Positions 37,380 through 48,468 of a DNA stretch of 64,000 nt are shown piece after piece. This DNA is from Carya illinoinensis. Taxonomy: Eukaryota; Streptophyta; Magnoliopsida; Fagales; Juglandaceae. Below the pieces are notes generated by a model. That model made no database searches. It worked only from the letters and a program-made list of their open reading frames with translations, and had not been told where the DNA came from. Made by a program: the position numbers and the translations under genes. How positions within the stretch are numbered: position 1 is the first letter of the stretch; every line of letters starts with the position of its first letter. The DNA lies in assembly GCF_018687715.1 (NCBI RefSeq), contig NC_056760.1:35230001-35294000 (forward strand), in the 5' to 3' direction.

Positions 37380-38667
37380 ATTTGTTTGGAAATCTAAACA
37401 GCCCCCCATGGATATGCATGGACCACACACTTGACTCAATGTTTGGCCATATATGATCCATCCACTTGTTCTAACATTAAATAATGGTGCACTTTCCAAA
37501 TCCATATCATTATTAAATTAAAGAGAGATGAAATCTGAATCTTTGATTGAACTCTGATGATCATGATCTCACTCAAAACCTTAGGAGCAAAGTGTAATTC
37601 TATTCAAAGGCAGTAAATTCCTATGATTTCTGGCCTCACAAAAAGTGATACCTAAGTACGTACCTATTGAAGATAAACCTCGTACTGGAAACTCAGCAAC
37701 AACCTCAACAACCACTCAAGATTCAAGATTTATCTAATCAGTTAGAAAGATGGCACTTATCACTTGTATAATTCAAATACAAATATTCAAACAATAGTTA
37801 TTGTACTCATGTAAACTCATAAATAAGAAAATTTGTTCTTCTCAATTTTTTTTATGGTACTAGAGCCAATTCAACTAACGTCATTATGTCTTCCTATTTC
37901 GACTATAATTCCTTTGCATCTCAACCTACCCCCTTCATATCACCCCTAATCAAAATCCCACAACCAGTTATTGTCAAACTTGGCAAGGATAATTTCCTAT
38001 TTTAAAAAGCTCAAATTGTTCCATTTTTACAAGGCCTGGAAGTATTTGGACATCTTGATGGTTCTACTCCATCTCCCTCTTCCATACTCGACACAAATGT
38101 GTGGTTACATCCCACAACCAGTTACTGTCAAACTTGGCAAGGACAATTTCCTACTTTAAAAAGCTCAAATCGTTCTATTTTTACGTGGGGTCTGACTTGC
38201 CCTTGAGAGAATGAACAACATTCATTCTCGTGCGCGTATTATTCATACCGTACTCAGTTGGCAAGTTAGAAGAAATGAAATTTATCCATCTTGATTATTT
38301 TCAGCGTGTGAAAGGGCTCTGTGACACATTTAATGTTGCTGAACATCGTCAGATTGGTGTGCCTATCTCTCACATTGGTTCCTCTCAATTCCTTACTTCC
38401 AACAAAACCTTTATGCTTAATGATATCTTATATGTTCCTGCCATCTCAAAAAATCTTCTTTCTGTACAACAATTTGTTAAAAATAACAATGTTTTTATCA
38501 AATTTCATGCCAATTATTTTCTCATAAAAAATTGTTCTTCACATATGGTACTTGATCACGGACCACTTCATAAGGGTCTCTACTCCATGCAACTTCCCTC
38601 TCGCTCCTCTTCTCCCTCACATGAGAAGGATAGGACGGGGACCTCATCTATCCCTTTAATATGGTAA
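37380..38667 (+). mobile_element. Decayed Ty1/copia retrotransposon
   Basis: A primer-binding-site-like TGGTACTAGAGCC lies at 37855-37867, close to the initiator-Met tRNA site typical of copia elements, so the sequence before it is probably LTR remnant. A gag N-terminus follows near 37957-38190 (VKLGKDNF, VPFLQGLEVFGHLDGS in alternate frames). A gag-pre-integrase/protease-region remnant lies near 38300-38610 (FMLNDILYVPAISKNLLSVQQF, then VLDHGPLHKGLY). Integrase, RT and the 3' LTR are not seen. A 154-bp-spaced duplication repeats the start of gag at 37957 and 38111. Confidence 0.78.
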
Positions 38668-39507
38668 ATGAATGCACTTGATGACATGGTCCCAAGAGTA
38701 GAAGTCGATCGCCAACCGCCCATCCACTAATGAGACTTGTTTTTCTTGATCTGATCTTTCGGTGTAATTAATAGAAATGTTTTTTTTTTTGAATTTTCTT
38801 TTCTTTTTTCAATCATAAACTGCACAAGATGCTAATGGAGTGAGTTCATTATATGTAGGGAACTTAATTGGAGAGCATAGGAACCCTTTTGTGTCATAAT
38901 TGTCTAAATTAAGTACGTATACATTATATAGACGCACCTGCTTTGCTTTGCAAATTATGGCGGTGTGGTCACCATATATCTTGTTTTCGTATAGTAATGA
39001 TGGTAGTTGGTTGTTCATGAATTGGCCTATTCAATATCTTTATACATGCATGCATCAAGTTGACAGAATTTATTTATATTCTAAAATTATCGTCACATCT
39101 CATCTCATCCCAAGTATCAATACGTACACAAATACTTCAGGGAATATTGTCAAGCTATGAATTAGCTTTTGCTTCCATCTTGACAAAGCTCAATATTACA
39201 AAACAAGAAAGTAAAATACTCGGCATTTTCCAATCTTAGCAAATTTGCGATGCACAAATCGACATTGCAAATTGGCTAAGATGTCTAAAAATATCTATGT
39301 TTATTAGATGATTGAAAAAATATGTTTATTATTTATTTTCTCATCATTTCATGATATGACATTAAATAATAGGTTCACAATTGAAATATAATAAATAGTT
39401 TTCAATCATCTAATACTATATCATAAAATGATGAGAAAATGATAAAAATAGATTAGCACAGATAACTTTTTATTACAGTGTTTGACATATATGTAATGAT
39501 GATAATC
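38668..39507. other. Intergenic, no gene recognised
   Basis: AT-rich sequence. Palindromic AT-rich text near 39300-39440 (ATTTATTATTT..., TTTCATGATATGACATTAAATAATAGG) suggests another degraded MITE. Confidence 0.4.
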
Positions 39508-39904
39508 AATGTTTCGAATACCGTATCGGATGTCGTACCGGTCAAGGCACTAAAACGAAATATTTTAGTATCGGTACCGTTTCGAGATAGTCAATATATA
39601 AATAAATTATATATATAAAAATATATATTAATTATATTCAAAAATAATAATCTATATATGAATAAATTATACATAAATACATATATATATATATATAAAT
39701 TAAAAATAGACTAGTCTGAATTGAAGGTAAAAAAATAAACTTGTAGTTTGAAGAAATGAAAAAAGAAAAAAAGTAAAGCCCAAAATATTGACCGGTACGG
39801 TCAGTATTTGGACCGGTAAAAAACAGGTACAATTTATGTATCGGATCAATGGCTAGTACGACTGGAAACCGTACCAGCTGATACGGTACAAAATTAAAAA
39901 CACT
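39508..39904. mobile_element. CCGG-rich non-autonomous element, second copy
   Basis: It starts AATGTTTCGAATACCGTATCGG and, read from the right end, AGTGTTTTTAATTTTGTACCG. The subterminal CCGTTTCG, TACCGGTC and AAATATTT blocks match the element at 25083-25678 in order, so both belong to one family. The interior is AT-rich. No clear target duplication could be fixed. Confidence 0.6.
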
Positions 39905-40112
39905 AATGGCAACACAACTAATTGCTTTCTTTCTCTTTCCAAACGGCCATCTTCGTTCACCAACCATATACCTAATTTAATATGGGATGCAATTGATTGA
40001 AGTTAAATGAAATCGCCTAGATGTATTTTTAGGTCAAATTTAGCTACAAATATGCACAAACTAGCTAGCCAATGCTAATGCTCTTTAGAAAATGAGCGAA
40101 AGAAGAAAAAGA

Positions 40113-40284
40113 GTAATACTATATACAGTTACAGAATACACAAATACCGCACAATTATTTTAAAATAGAATAAGAATCACTATTAAAAAATTATTTTTTT
40201 AAATAGATTTCATATTTACTCAATTTTTTAAAAAAGATTACGTAACGCTAATTTATTTTATGACTGTAAATATTATTTTTTATT
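40113..40284. mobile_element. MITE-like element
   Basis: Starts near ACTATATACAGTTACAGAAT and ends near TTATGACTGTAAATATTATT, with AT-rich interior. It has the same layout as the sequence at 44470-44632. Confidence 0.4.
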
Positions 40285-40838
40285 AAAATATCCTAGTGTT
40301 GAAAGCCATTTATGGAGTTAGAGCAAGAGAGGCGCACCAGCTATGCACAAATTCATCAGAATGAGAACTATTAAAATAAAGCTAGCTGGCTAGCTTTTAT
40401 TTATCGACATTAATGGGAGGCCATAGAATTTATTTCTCTATATAAAAATCAACATTCAATTCTGTAATAGGCTTAAATCTCTATATAAAAATCAAATATT
40501 ATAAATTGAGAATTAGAACATACTACAAATATTATGTTAAACTGGTATATAAATTAATTAATTAATATATATATTGATGCAAAAAATTAATTGAATGTAC
40601 AGTATGTGCATTAACATGATATATAAAGAACAAGAAGACAAGGCAATAGAGACGAGCATTGGTATCCATTGCTTTTTGCCTTTTAAATCGCCAAAACATT
40701 TTATTGGAACATGGGACCATAAATCATTGCCGACATACATTTTATTCACTTGGCTTCTCAACCATTCATTCATTCATTTTACCTTTGAACAATTTGAAAA
40801 ATAGAAAAATCTATTCAATTCTTCTTACATAAAAAATT

Positions 40839-40978
40839 TATATACAGTCACTTTTGTATATTTTTTACACATTCTATTAATGTGATTAGTTACATTACTT
40901 TTTTTTAATATAAAATAACTGTTTTAATCAATCACATAAATGTAGTGTGCAAGAAATATGTAAAAGTAACTGTATATA
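40839..40978. mobile_element. Foldback MITE
   Basis: Nearly the whole 140 bp is an inverted repeat: TATACAGTCACTTTTGTATA on the left mirrors TATGTAAAAGTAACTGTATA on the right, and the pairing extends inward through ACACATTCT...ATGTGATT. It has no coding capacity and can form a long hairpin. Confidence 0.7.
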
Positions 40979-41508
40979 TATAACAGAACGCGAAAACTTG
41001 CTAAATTATGTCAATTTACATACATATGTCTTTTCATGTATAATCATGTACCATTACTAGAATTAACAGAAGAACAGCATGAGTAACAAGATATCAATCC
41101 ATGATTTACTGCATGCAGTACTTAGCTCAAGGTTTGGGGAAAAAAATGGATTTTTGCAATGTGGTTTGTCAAAGCAAAGTTCAGAGAATGCTCACAATAT
41201 TTCTTGCAAAATTTACAGAGTCATGATAAGAACTATATATATATGGCTATTAAGCTAATTCTTCTTAAAGCCATAAGTACTATTTAACAATAGTTTCAAT
41301 ATTAACTCACTCTCTAAACAAAGATCAATCACACAACCCTCATTTGAACAAATTGCATGCTAGATAAACAAAATATAACACAAGATTAATGTCATATATT
41401 ACATCCTCATTCTCTATGTATTAATCCTAATATCTATAAGAGATCAACTCAACTGTTTCCAATTTGATTAAAAAAAAAAAAAACTACAACCACCACTTCT
41501 GAAACATC
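40979..41508. other. Intergenic sequence downstream of the peptide gene
   Basis: No gene is seen. It probably includes the 3' UTR of the minus-strand gene that ends at 41509. Confidence 0.4.
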
Positions 41509-41569
41509 TTAACCATGGATTTTCTTGGCCTGCAACACAAACAACAGCACAATAAATGGTGAATGAATG

Positions 41570-41614
<45 letters not shown>

Positions 41615-42368
41615 AAAACCTACTAACTTCCATATTCATCCAGGTCCTCATGATGATCCAAATAATAAGTGAATTTGTGTGAATCAGTGAAATTAATTGC
41701 TGTTAGGCCCCTGTAGAAACCCCTTTTTTGGTTTGTGAATGCATTAGAATCAAACCCCATTTTCTATTTCATATATTTTTGGCTACCAAACATATATATT
41801 GTAGCATAAATGGTTATTCATAAGGGACCCCAAATTGCAAGTCCATCATATATATAAGTACATTTCAATACCACCAATTTGAGCTAACTCCTAAAATATG
41901 AAGAAACCCAAAATAAGAAATAAATGACTTAATGCATCATGAGACTTACTTTTAGTACTTTTCCTCCTATAATATCATCACCCCTTATGCCCTTGGATTT
42001 GGTAGGTTCCAGAGCAGTTTTTCGATGGATCAAAGGTGGTTTTCCACGAGAGCGATCAGGCGGAGGAATTGATGAGTGGGTCTCTGGACCTCTATAATCA
42101 ATTTCATACACCTCAGTATCCAACTCTCTGCAACTCCCTAATCATAAACCAACTTTAAATCAGTGTCTGACAGTAATCTTACACAACTCTTTTTCCACTT
42201 CTGCGCTTACCCTAAAACCATACATCCATGAAACATGTTGAGGGAGAAAGACAGAATAAAATATTATATATATGCATATATTTATAAGAGCAAACCTCTT
42301 GAGAAGTAAGGCACTGTGATGAGAAGGAAGATAAAAAGGAAAGTGGTGATGCTAGGCTTGAGCTCCAT
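41509..42368 (-). CDS. Small secreted-peptide precursor, unknown family (3 exons)
   Basis: Modelled by eye as exons 42368-42296, 42137-41950 and 41529-41509, giving 93 residues. Donors are AGAG|GTTTGC and AAAA|GTAAGT. Acceptors are TTATGATTAG and TTTGTGTTGCAG. Phases (1 and 0) agree across both junctions. Residues 1-24 form a classic signal peptide (MELKPSITTFLFIFLLITVPYFSR). The rest is hydrophilic and basic, with an acidic-tyrosine motif EVYEIDYRGPETHS (about 33-46), a proline run PPPDRSRGKPP and a C-terminus ending KAKKIHG. The DY within an acidic context recalls tyrosine-sulfated plant peptides (PSK, PSY, CIF/TWS types), but it matches none that I can name. A T/A-rich TATA-like region lies upstream near 42420-42440. 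An A36 run at about 41577-41612 lies in intron 2. The gene call is fairly sure and the function is inference. Confidence 0.72.
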
Positions 42369-43371
42369 GGCATTCCAGAACTGATATCAGTTTGTCTGAG
42401 GTTGTAAAATCAGTCATATATTATGTATATATATATACAGGGAAGAAGGGGATACCTTTATGTCAAGAGGTGTGTGTTCACGGAATAAGCATGGCAAAAG
42501 AGAGGAGCTGGGGTATTTTTCTCAGCTTTTGGCAAGTGAAACCGTCTCAATCGACACAGCAATAAGTTGAAAGGTACAGATGTCGATGTGTTGGGTTGGG
42601 ACATTTATGTTAGTGTAGCCATACCCATATATGTAATTTTCTTTTGGTTTTTAAGCTGCTTTATATATTTAATATTGCATTATTATTTGTATGGTCAGGA
42701 CAGCTCCATGTGTTTATAATTATAAATGTCCTTTCGAGGGACATCAGTCACATTACCCACACCTACTCCGGCTCAGCCTGTTTCCCTTATCATTTTCTCC
42801 AGAATTTTGGAGAAATTCTAAACATAAATAACTCATGTCTACCCACTTCACAGCATAAGACCATGGGGAGGCTGGTTTAGCTGTCATATACAGTATACAT
42901 ATTACCAAATAGGTTAAAACGGCTGACATAATAACTAATTACTAAGCACTATTTTGCTCCAGAGATAACATTGGAAGAATAAATGCAAAATTGTATTCAA
43001 AGGCTGAATTTTGTACTCTCATTGATCTGTTTCTGAGTTTCCTGAACCATAAAGGATACAAAGTTTGAATGGTCAATATGCTGTTTATATATGAAAGTGA
43101 TACATTGTTGTTCAGAGTACTTTTTTAAGTTATAAATGTAAGTTTTAAGTTTTTTGCAAGTTACTGAATACTGAACACCTGATTATGCCGTTGGAGCTGG
43201 CTCCTCATAAATGTTGGCCAGGTGAATATCATTTCCATGGATCCCCCACAACTTTGGAAAGAACAGCATAAAGAGGATAGTCCAGAATGAATACTAGAAA
43301 CAAAGTTTACATAATAACAAGTGGTCTAAAACTGAAAAAGAACTTTCCGATGATCCAAGCATGGGAAAGAA
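42369..43371. other. Intergenic, promoter side of the peptide gene
   Basis: Contains the likely promoter of the minus-strand peptide gene (AT-rich TATATATATACA near 42425-42441). No further coding sequence is recognised. Confidence 0.4.
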
Positions 43372-43512
43372 AAAGCGGCATTGATGGCCGTTACTGAAGT
43401 CACAAGTTCTGGAATGAAAAACTTGATCATAGAAGGAGACTCATTAGATGTTATCTCGGCCGTACAAAATTCATGGTCTTCTCAGAATATATTAGAAGGT
43501 TATCCCCTTTAT
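43372..43512 (+). pseudogene. RNase H-like fragment of a non-LTR retroelement or related gene
   Basis: A frame near 43372-43500 reads KAALMAVTEV...NLIIEGDSLDVISAVQNS, which matches the conserved middle of the plant RVT_3/RNase H domain (the EGDS motif with its catalytic Asp). Both sides lack continuation, so it is an isolated fragment. Confidence 0.55.
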
Positions 43513-44469
43513 AGAGTTTATATCATGGGCACTCAAAAGATACCATATCATGGAAGACTTCAAAGATCAGAACTGGAATTGCATGGTCCCATGAACTGAT
43601 TAAGCTCATTGCATCTTAACCAGTTGCAGATGAAAAAAAGGTTGTGGCATTGGGAAAGTACCTTCCCCCAATATTGAGAGTGGTCAAATGGAGCTCCAGT
43701 CATTTTCATGGAAATTATTAGTGGGCCAAACGGTTCAAGATCAAACATGGACATTTATTGATTGGATATGTCTGAAGGATGTGAATTTTTAGCACTAAAT
43801 AGCCAAAAGTATGCTGTATTCTGTCGGCCTTTCCGTGCAACACTCCATTAATAGAGAAAGAAAGGGTTACCGATGACAAGGTTTCTGTGCTGTTTGGTTC
43901 GGCTCTAGTGAATTTGAAAAAATTGTACCAGTTTTTTGCCGCCAAAGATTACCAGAAAACTTGAACTTTGGACTGCACTAAACTTGCCTCCAATAAAAAA
44001 GATGTAAATAACAGAGATGCACGGCTTCTGATATATAATCTTTCTTTTAAGATGGATTCTTAAATCTTCTCTCTTTCAATTAAAATGTTAGTTGGATGGT
44101 TAATCTATATTCTTGTACCACACATAGTTATAGTATTTTCTTAGGCAAAAAGGTTGCATTAATTGCTGGTACTGGTGGTGTATGAAAATAACATTGCCAT
44201 ATGGTTGCAGGTTATCTTTCATGTGTATCCTGCTGGGTCCAACATCAACAGCTATGCCGTGGCTGGACTGGAATATGGGTGTTTCTGGAGTTTATGACCA
44301 GCAACTGCCAGTATGACTGGGACAGTGACTCCAAGACTCATAATCTTTTCAATCCCAGCAGCAAAATTGCAGACAGCAACTTCAACTGCCCATCTCACCT
44401 GTCCTGACACCTCTCTCTCTCTCTCTCTCTCTCTGTGTACTATCGATTGTATTAATCACCAGAACTGCT
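43513..44469. other. Intergenic, no gene recognised
   Basis: Contains a (CT)n tract at about 44410-44434 and no coding sequence that I can identify. Confidence 0.4.
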
Positions 44470-44632
44470 AGATGTAGTCGGCACATGTAAGCGGAATGTA
44501 AACGGTTATACGGAATGAATAAAAAAAAATTATAAATAATTTTTTTTTATATAGGTCTCATATTAATTCACTTTTTTTAAAGCGACTGCATGCCGCTTGC
44601 ATAACCACGACTGCAAATATCATTTCTCATTA
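44470..44632. mobile_element. MITE-like element
   Basis: The arms CATGTAAGCGGAATGTAAACGG and GCATGCCGCTTGCATAACCACG resemble inverted ends around an AT-rich core with TTTTTTATATAGGTCTCATATTAATTCAC. The layout matches 40113-40284. Confidence 0.4.
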
Positions 44633-47481
44633 ATCACAGATGTAAAGCTCTGCATTCACACCATTGAGGAAATTTCTCTTTGAATTATCTGAAATTAACT
44701 TGCAGCAACTCCTCAGCGGGGACCTGTGAAGAGAGACTGTACACTCTTGAGAGTAGTCGAATAGTATTATGGGCTTTCTAACAAAAATCAGTAAATCAGT
44801 ACCTGTTCTCCATTTTCCTGTAATGGACTTTGGGACCGATACCAGGGACTCGAGCTAGCCTGTGAGCGAAGAAGCTCGTCTTTTCAACTTTGGGCCTTCT
44901 TTGAGTTGTTATAATTACTTCAATTACCAGCCCCAATTGCTTGATAGACCACGCTCATACCCTAGGACTTAAACCAGCAGATCCCTATATTATATAACAG
45001 ATAGCTTTTCCAAAACAAAAAAGCTGTACACATGTTTTCTTCTTGCTTTAGTGTCTGCTTCATGGTTTTGCACGATTTGTCTGCTGGGAACACTGAACAC
45101 TAAGAAACCGTTTTCAGCTTTTCAATCTAATTGCTAATTATTCCTAACCTTTACCTCCTCAATCTCAGCCTAAAGTCAGGATATAGAGTGTGTACACACA
45201 CAAACATACGGTGAGAAGGTCCGTGACCATCTCATACGGTGATATTTACAGGTGCAGGCATCAGCACTTCACTTTTCTTTTCTGTTCTGTTCTTATCATA
45301 TAGGGTGAAAAATTTGGGGTCTTCTTGTGGCGTGATTTCTTTTGGGTCCTACTTTTCCTGAAAGCCTGAACGCTGGTGCAGTAAGGTAGCGTATAATCTA
45401 GGCTTCTACCTCGAGAGAAACGTCATATACTCTAGGACAAGGGGGAAATTGTATTTGCTCAAAACAGAAGAGGGTTTTTTTTTTTCTTTTCAAGGAATAC
45501 TCAATACAGCAACATCCATTCACAGTATAGTTTCGTGATTTGTATATTCCGAGCTAATCTATGATAACTTTTGTTGTTGGATCAGTGCTTGTTATGGTGG
45601 TGTGAGAGCACACAGCACAGTGGGAGATATTTTAAGTAAACAAGCCTGTCCTTTGAAAGCAACATAACAGATGGTGTCATTTGCTATTTAAAAGATTTTT
45701 TGTCGCTCCTAATCAAATTGATTGAAATTCAATGCGCAAATGATAAGATTGTTATATGGCCAAATGAAAAATGACGGGTGGGTTTAGTAGCCAATAAAGC
45801 CTGTAACATCCATTCTGATATGAAGTGCCATGGGTCCCAGAATGACACCATTTTTTTCCCAAAAAATCTATTTACAAGTCTTCTATCATCAACACTAGCA
45901 CATAAAAGTATCAAGTATTTTGAGGTTTCTATAAGTCTAGTGAATTCCACAGAGAGTGGTGTTACTCCCGGAACTCTTGTTAAATCCATGTCCTTCACTC
46001 TATCAAGCAGTTGAAAATCCACTGTAAGTTTTGACTCCACACTCAGTAGCCATAGGATTCCAAAATCCTATTTCAACAAAAAAAAAAAAAAAAAAAAAGT
46101 ATTCCAAAATCCGTATATGTACAGATAGCATGTGCCCGAAACTTCCTCCAAGGGCCAGGACTGTGCCCTCTGCGAGTCCCACTTTTAATTATGATGGAAC
46201 TACCCCCAAAGCTTAAATCCTAGAACAAGGTATGCATGTGCATATGATGAATCCAATGGCTTCAGTTTAAGTTGATTGTTGTACGATTCATCAGTTTAAG
46301 TTGATTGTTGTACATTCTCTCCAGGACTTACAAAGAAGAAAATCCCTGTGAACTGCTGCAGTTAGTCCTGTTTAAATAAAGTCAGCTCCAGTTAAAAAAC
46401 CACACCAAGAGTCAAGAGCCATGAATGTCCTAACTGGGTCTGGTTTCTAACAGGAGAAATGTTTGGTTCATAAAAGTAACTCACAAAGTAACGTGACTAA
46501 AATGCGATTAGTTAAATCTACTTCACGGAAAAAAAGAGAAAAAAAATAGAGCTTTAAAATCTCTATTTTACCACATCACTTTTTAAGTTTACTTTTATGA
46601 AATCTCTGAAGGTATTACTCCTCTTCTAACAGAACATTCTATGAATCTATCTCAACCAAAACTTTGTATATGTCCACCCCAGATGTATCATCTAATACTG
46701 TGAACCGAATGATGGATTATGTTTCCTAACCATCCTGAAATACAACGTCCTATAGCTAACAGACAACAACCCGTCCACGAATCTCTCACATTATAGGTCC
46801 TTTTGACCATACTTTAGGTTAACATAAAATTAGTGGGTCTAAAATCTTTAATTGCGATATCTGAAAACAAGAAAAAGGCAACCCGATAGGATGAGACTTA
46901 TTCAAAGAAAAAGATATACGTGTTTACATTATTTATTATTTATTACTCTTGCTTTAAACAAACATAGATACCTGAGAGTCATATATGAACATGTATTAAA
47001 ATAAGAAGTGGGACATCTCATAAAGATATGATAATGGGTTTCTACCAAATGCTATAAAAGTTGGTCAGAGTATCCAAAGATGCTTATATTAATCAAAATC
47101 CCATCACCCCCAATTCCAAACCGGTCCATAAAGCAAAAGCAGAGAACACTCAGAACAGACACAGACTTCCATTTCCACGAAACTAATTCGAAACACAAAT
47201 TGATTTTTATGACAAAACAAAGAAAGTAACAAATACTGCAGCCATGAGCACCGGCGGAGTAGATGAACACAACTTCTTCATTTGTTTCCGCTTTCAGTGT
47301 ACAACTAACTCAACCTTTTGGTTTATATAATTAGGGCCAATTACCAAAGAGCCATAGAGATTCTCTCGTACAGCCCAACATGTATTAATTATATGTATAT
47401 ATATATAAACCGATATAATTCAGTTGCCAAATTTATAAAAATCATATAGCAAAAATGAGATAAAAATTAGTAATTAAGTAA
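44633..47481. other. Intergenic, about 2.8 kb
   Basis: No supported gene. A 29-bp-period direct repeat (TCAGTTTAAGTTGATTGTTG) occurs at 46262 and 46291, and a poly-A tract at about 46078-46098. A 104-codon minus-strand frame at 45729-46040 has no recognisable domain and was not called. Confidence 0.4.
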
Positions 47482-48468
47482 TCACAAAACATGTGGTGAG
47501 CTTGAATCGGCGAAACCCAACCTTCTGTTTTCCCAGAAATTCATTTCTGAATACAGCTTCTCTGCGGTTCTTGCCGGTTCTGATTTACATCTTGTGAGTA
47601 TCAGAGGTCGTACACAGTCTGCTGCTTCCCCTGCTTTCAGTTCTTCTACACAAACAGATTTGATGAATCCTTCTCTAATTGCACCTTCAAATTCTTTGAA
47701 AAACTCCAACTTTCCTTCCATTTCAGGACCTATTCCGGATTCTTCATCAGAGATTGACTCTCTTTCCGCTGGGGGTTTCTCAGTCTCCGTCTGTTCCTCT
47801 GTGTTTTCCTGCTCTACACTCTGTTCTGTTTCTTCCGTCCTCAGCGGTGAACCCCAGAATCTCCACGCTAAAGATGACGATCTGTAAGGAGCAGATCTAC
47901 ACCGAGTCAATAACAAAGCGTTCTTTGGCGGTGAAGAAGAACTAGGCACAAAGACCTTAGCTACTTCTTTTTCATCTTCTTCCTCTTCTTCATCCTCTTG
48001 CTCCGAAGGCTCGCTTTTATTCCCAATTTTTTGTTCAACCTTCGACGAGTATTCTCGACTTTCGGTTTTTCTTCGGAAACCCGCTTTGAAGAACGAGACC
48101 CACTTGCGCCAGGCTGGTCGACACGACTTGGGCTTGATCTTCCGAGCGAGATGGTGGCAGAACAGGGCATTTCTGAGCCATTTGCACCGGCGTTTCCTCG
48201 GGGTTCGGACCCCGCTGGCCCGACCGGGTCTGGCGCTGGCAGCCTGTTTGGAGGAGCGCCTGACCCTGACTTGGCCCATGCATGTAACTTTGGGTGAAGA
48301 AGGTTCTTGGGTTTCAATGGCAGCGTTCTTTTTACGAACAAACATTGGGCTAGAACGTGACCTGCCCCTGCTTTTGCTTCCCACATTGGTCCTCAGAAAC
48401 CTCATCAATGGCGGCGGGAACTTCTCAGTCCGACCAGGACTCGATATGGGTTTTGTGGATATCTTCAT
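47482..48468 (-). CDS. Protamine P1-like plant protein, uncharacterised
   Basis: Single-exon gene, 328 residues. It is very basic in the N-terminal half (RTNVGSKSRGRSRSSP near 26-41, RTPRKRRCKWLRN near 89-101), followed by an acidic Glu-rich stretch (EDEEEEEDEKE near 157-167) and a second acidic stretch near 215-250. Two related motifs, LLLTRCRSAP (about 186-195) and LILTRCKSEP (about 290-299), flank an SSSLAWRFWGSPL block. These are features of a plant family annotated as protamine P1-like because of composition only. No signal peptide, membrane segment or enzymatic domain is visible. The ATG is followed by a Lys/Ser/Pro-rich start and no upstream in-frame extension is needed. Family membership is likely and biochemical function is unknown. 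Confidence 0.82.
   Translation of the reverse strand: MKISTKPISSPGRTEKFPPPLMRFLRTNVGSKSRGRSRSSPMFVRKKNAAIETQEPSSPKVTCMGQVRVRRSSKQAASARPGRASGVRTPRKRRCKWLRNALFCHHLARKIKPKSCRPAWRKWVSFFKAGFRRKTESREYSSKVEQKIGNKSEPSEQEDEEEEEDEKEVAKVFVPSSSSPPKNALLLTRCRSAPYRSSSLAWRFWGSPLRTEETEQSVEQENTEEQTETEKPPAERESISDEESGIGPEMEGKLEFFKEFEGAIREGFIKSVCVEELKAGEAADCVRPLILTRCKSEPARTAEKLYSEMNFWENRRLGFADSSSPHVL

Noticed and set aside
44201..44415. Minus-strand frame reading RWAVEVAVCNFAAGIEKI and beyond
   Set aside because: It looks protein-like, but it runs into a (GA)n tract, has a competing plus-strand frame, and I cannot name a family.
45729..46040. 104-codon minus-strand open frame
   Set aside because: No recognisable domain, no splice context, and an overlapping open frame on the other strand. 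It could be real but is unsupported.
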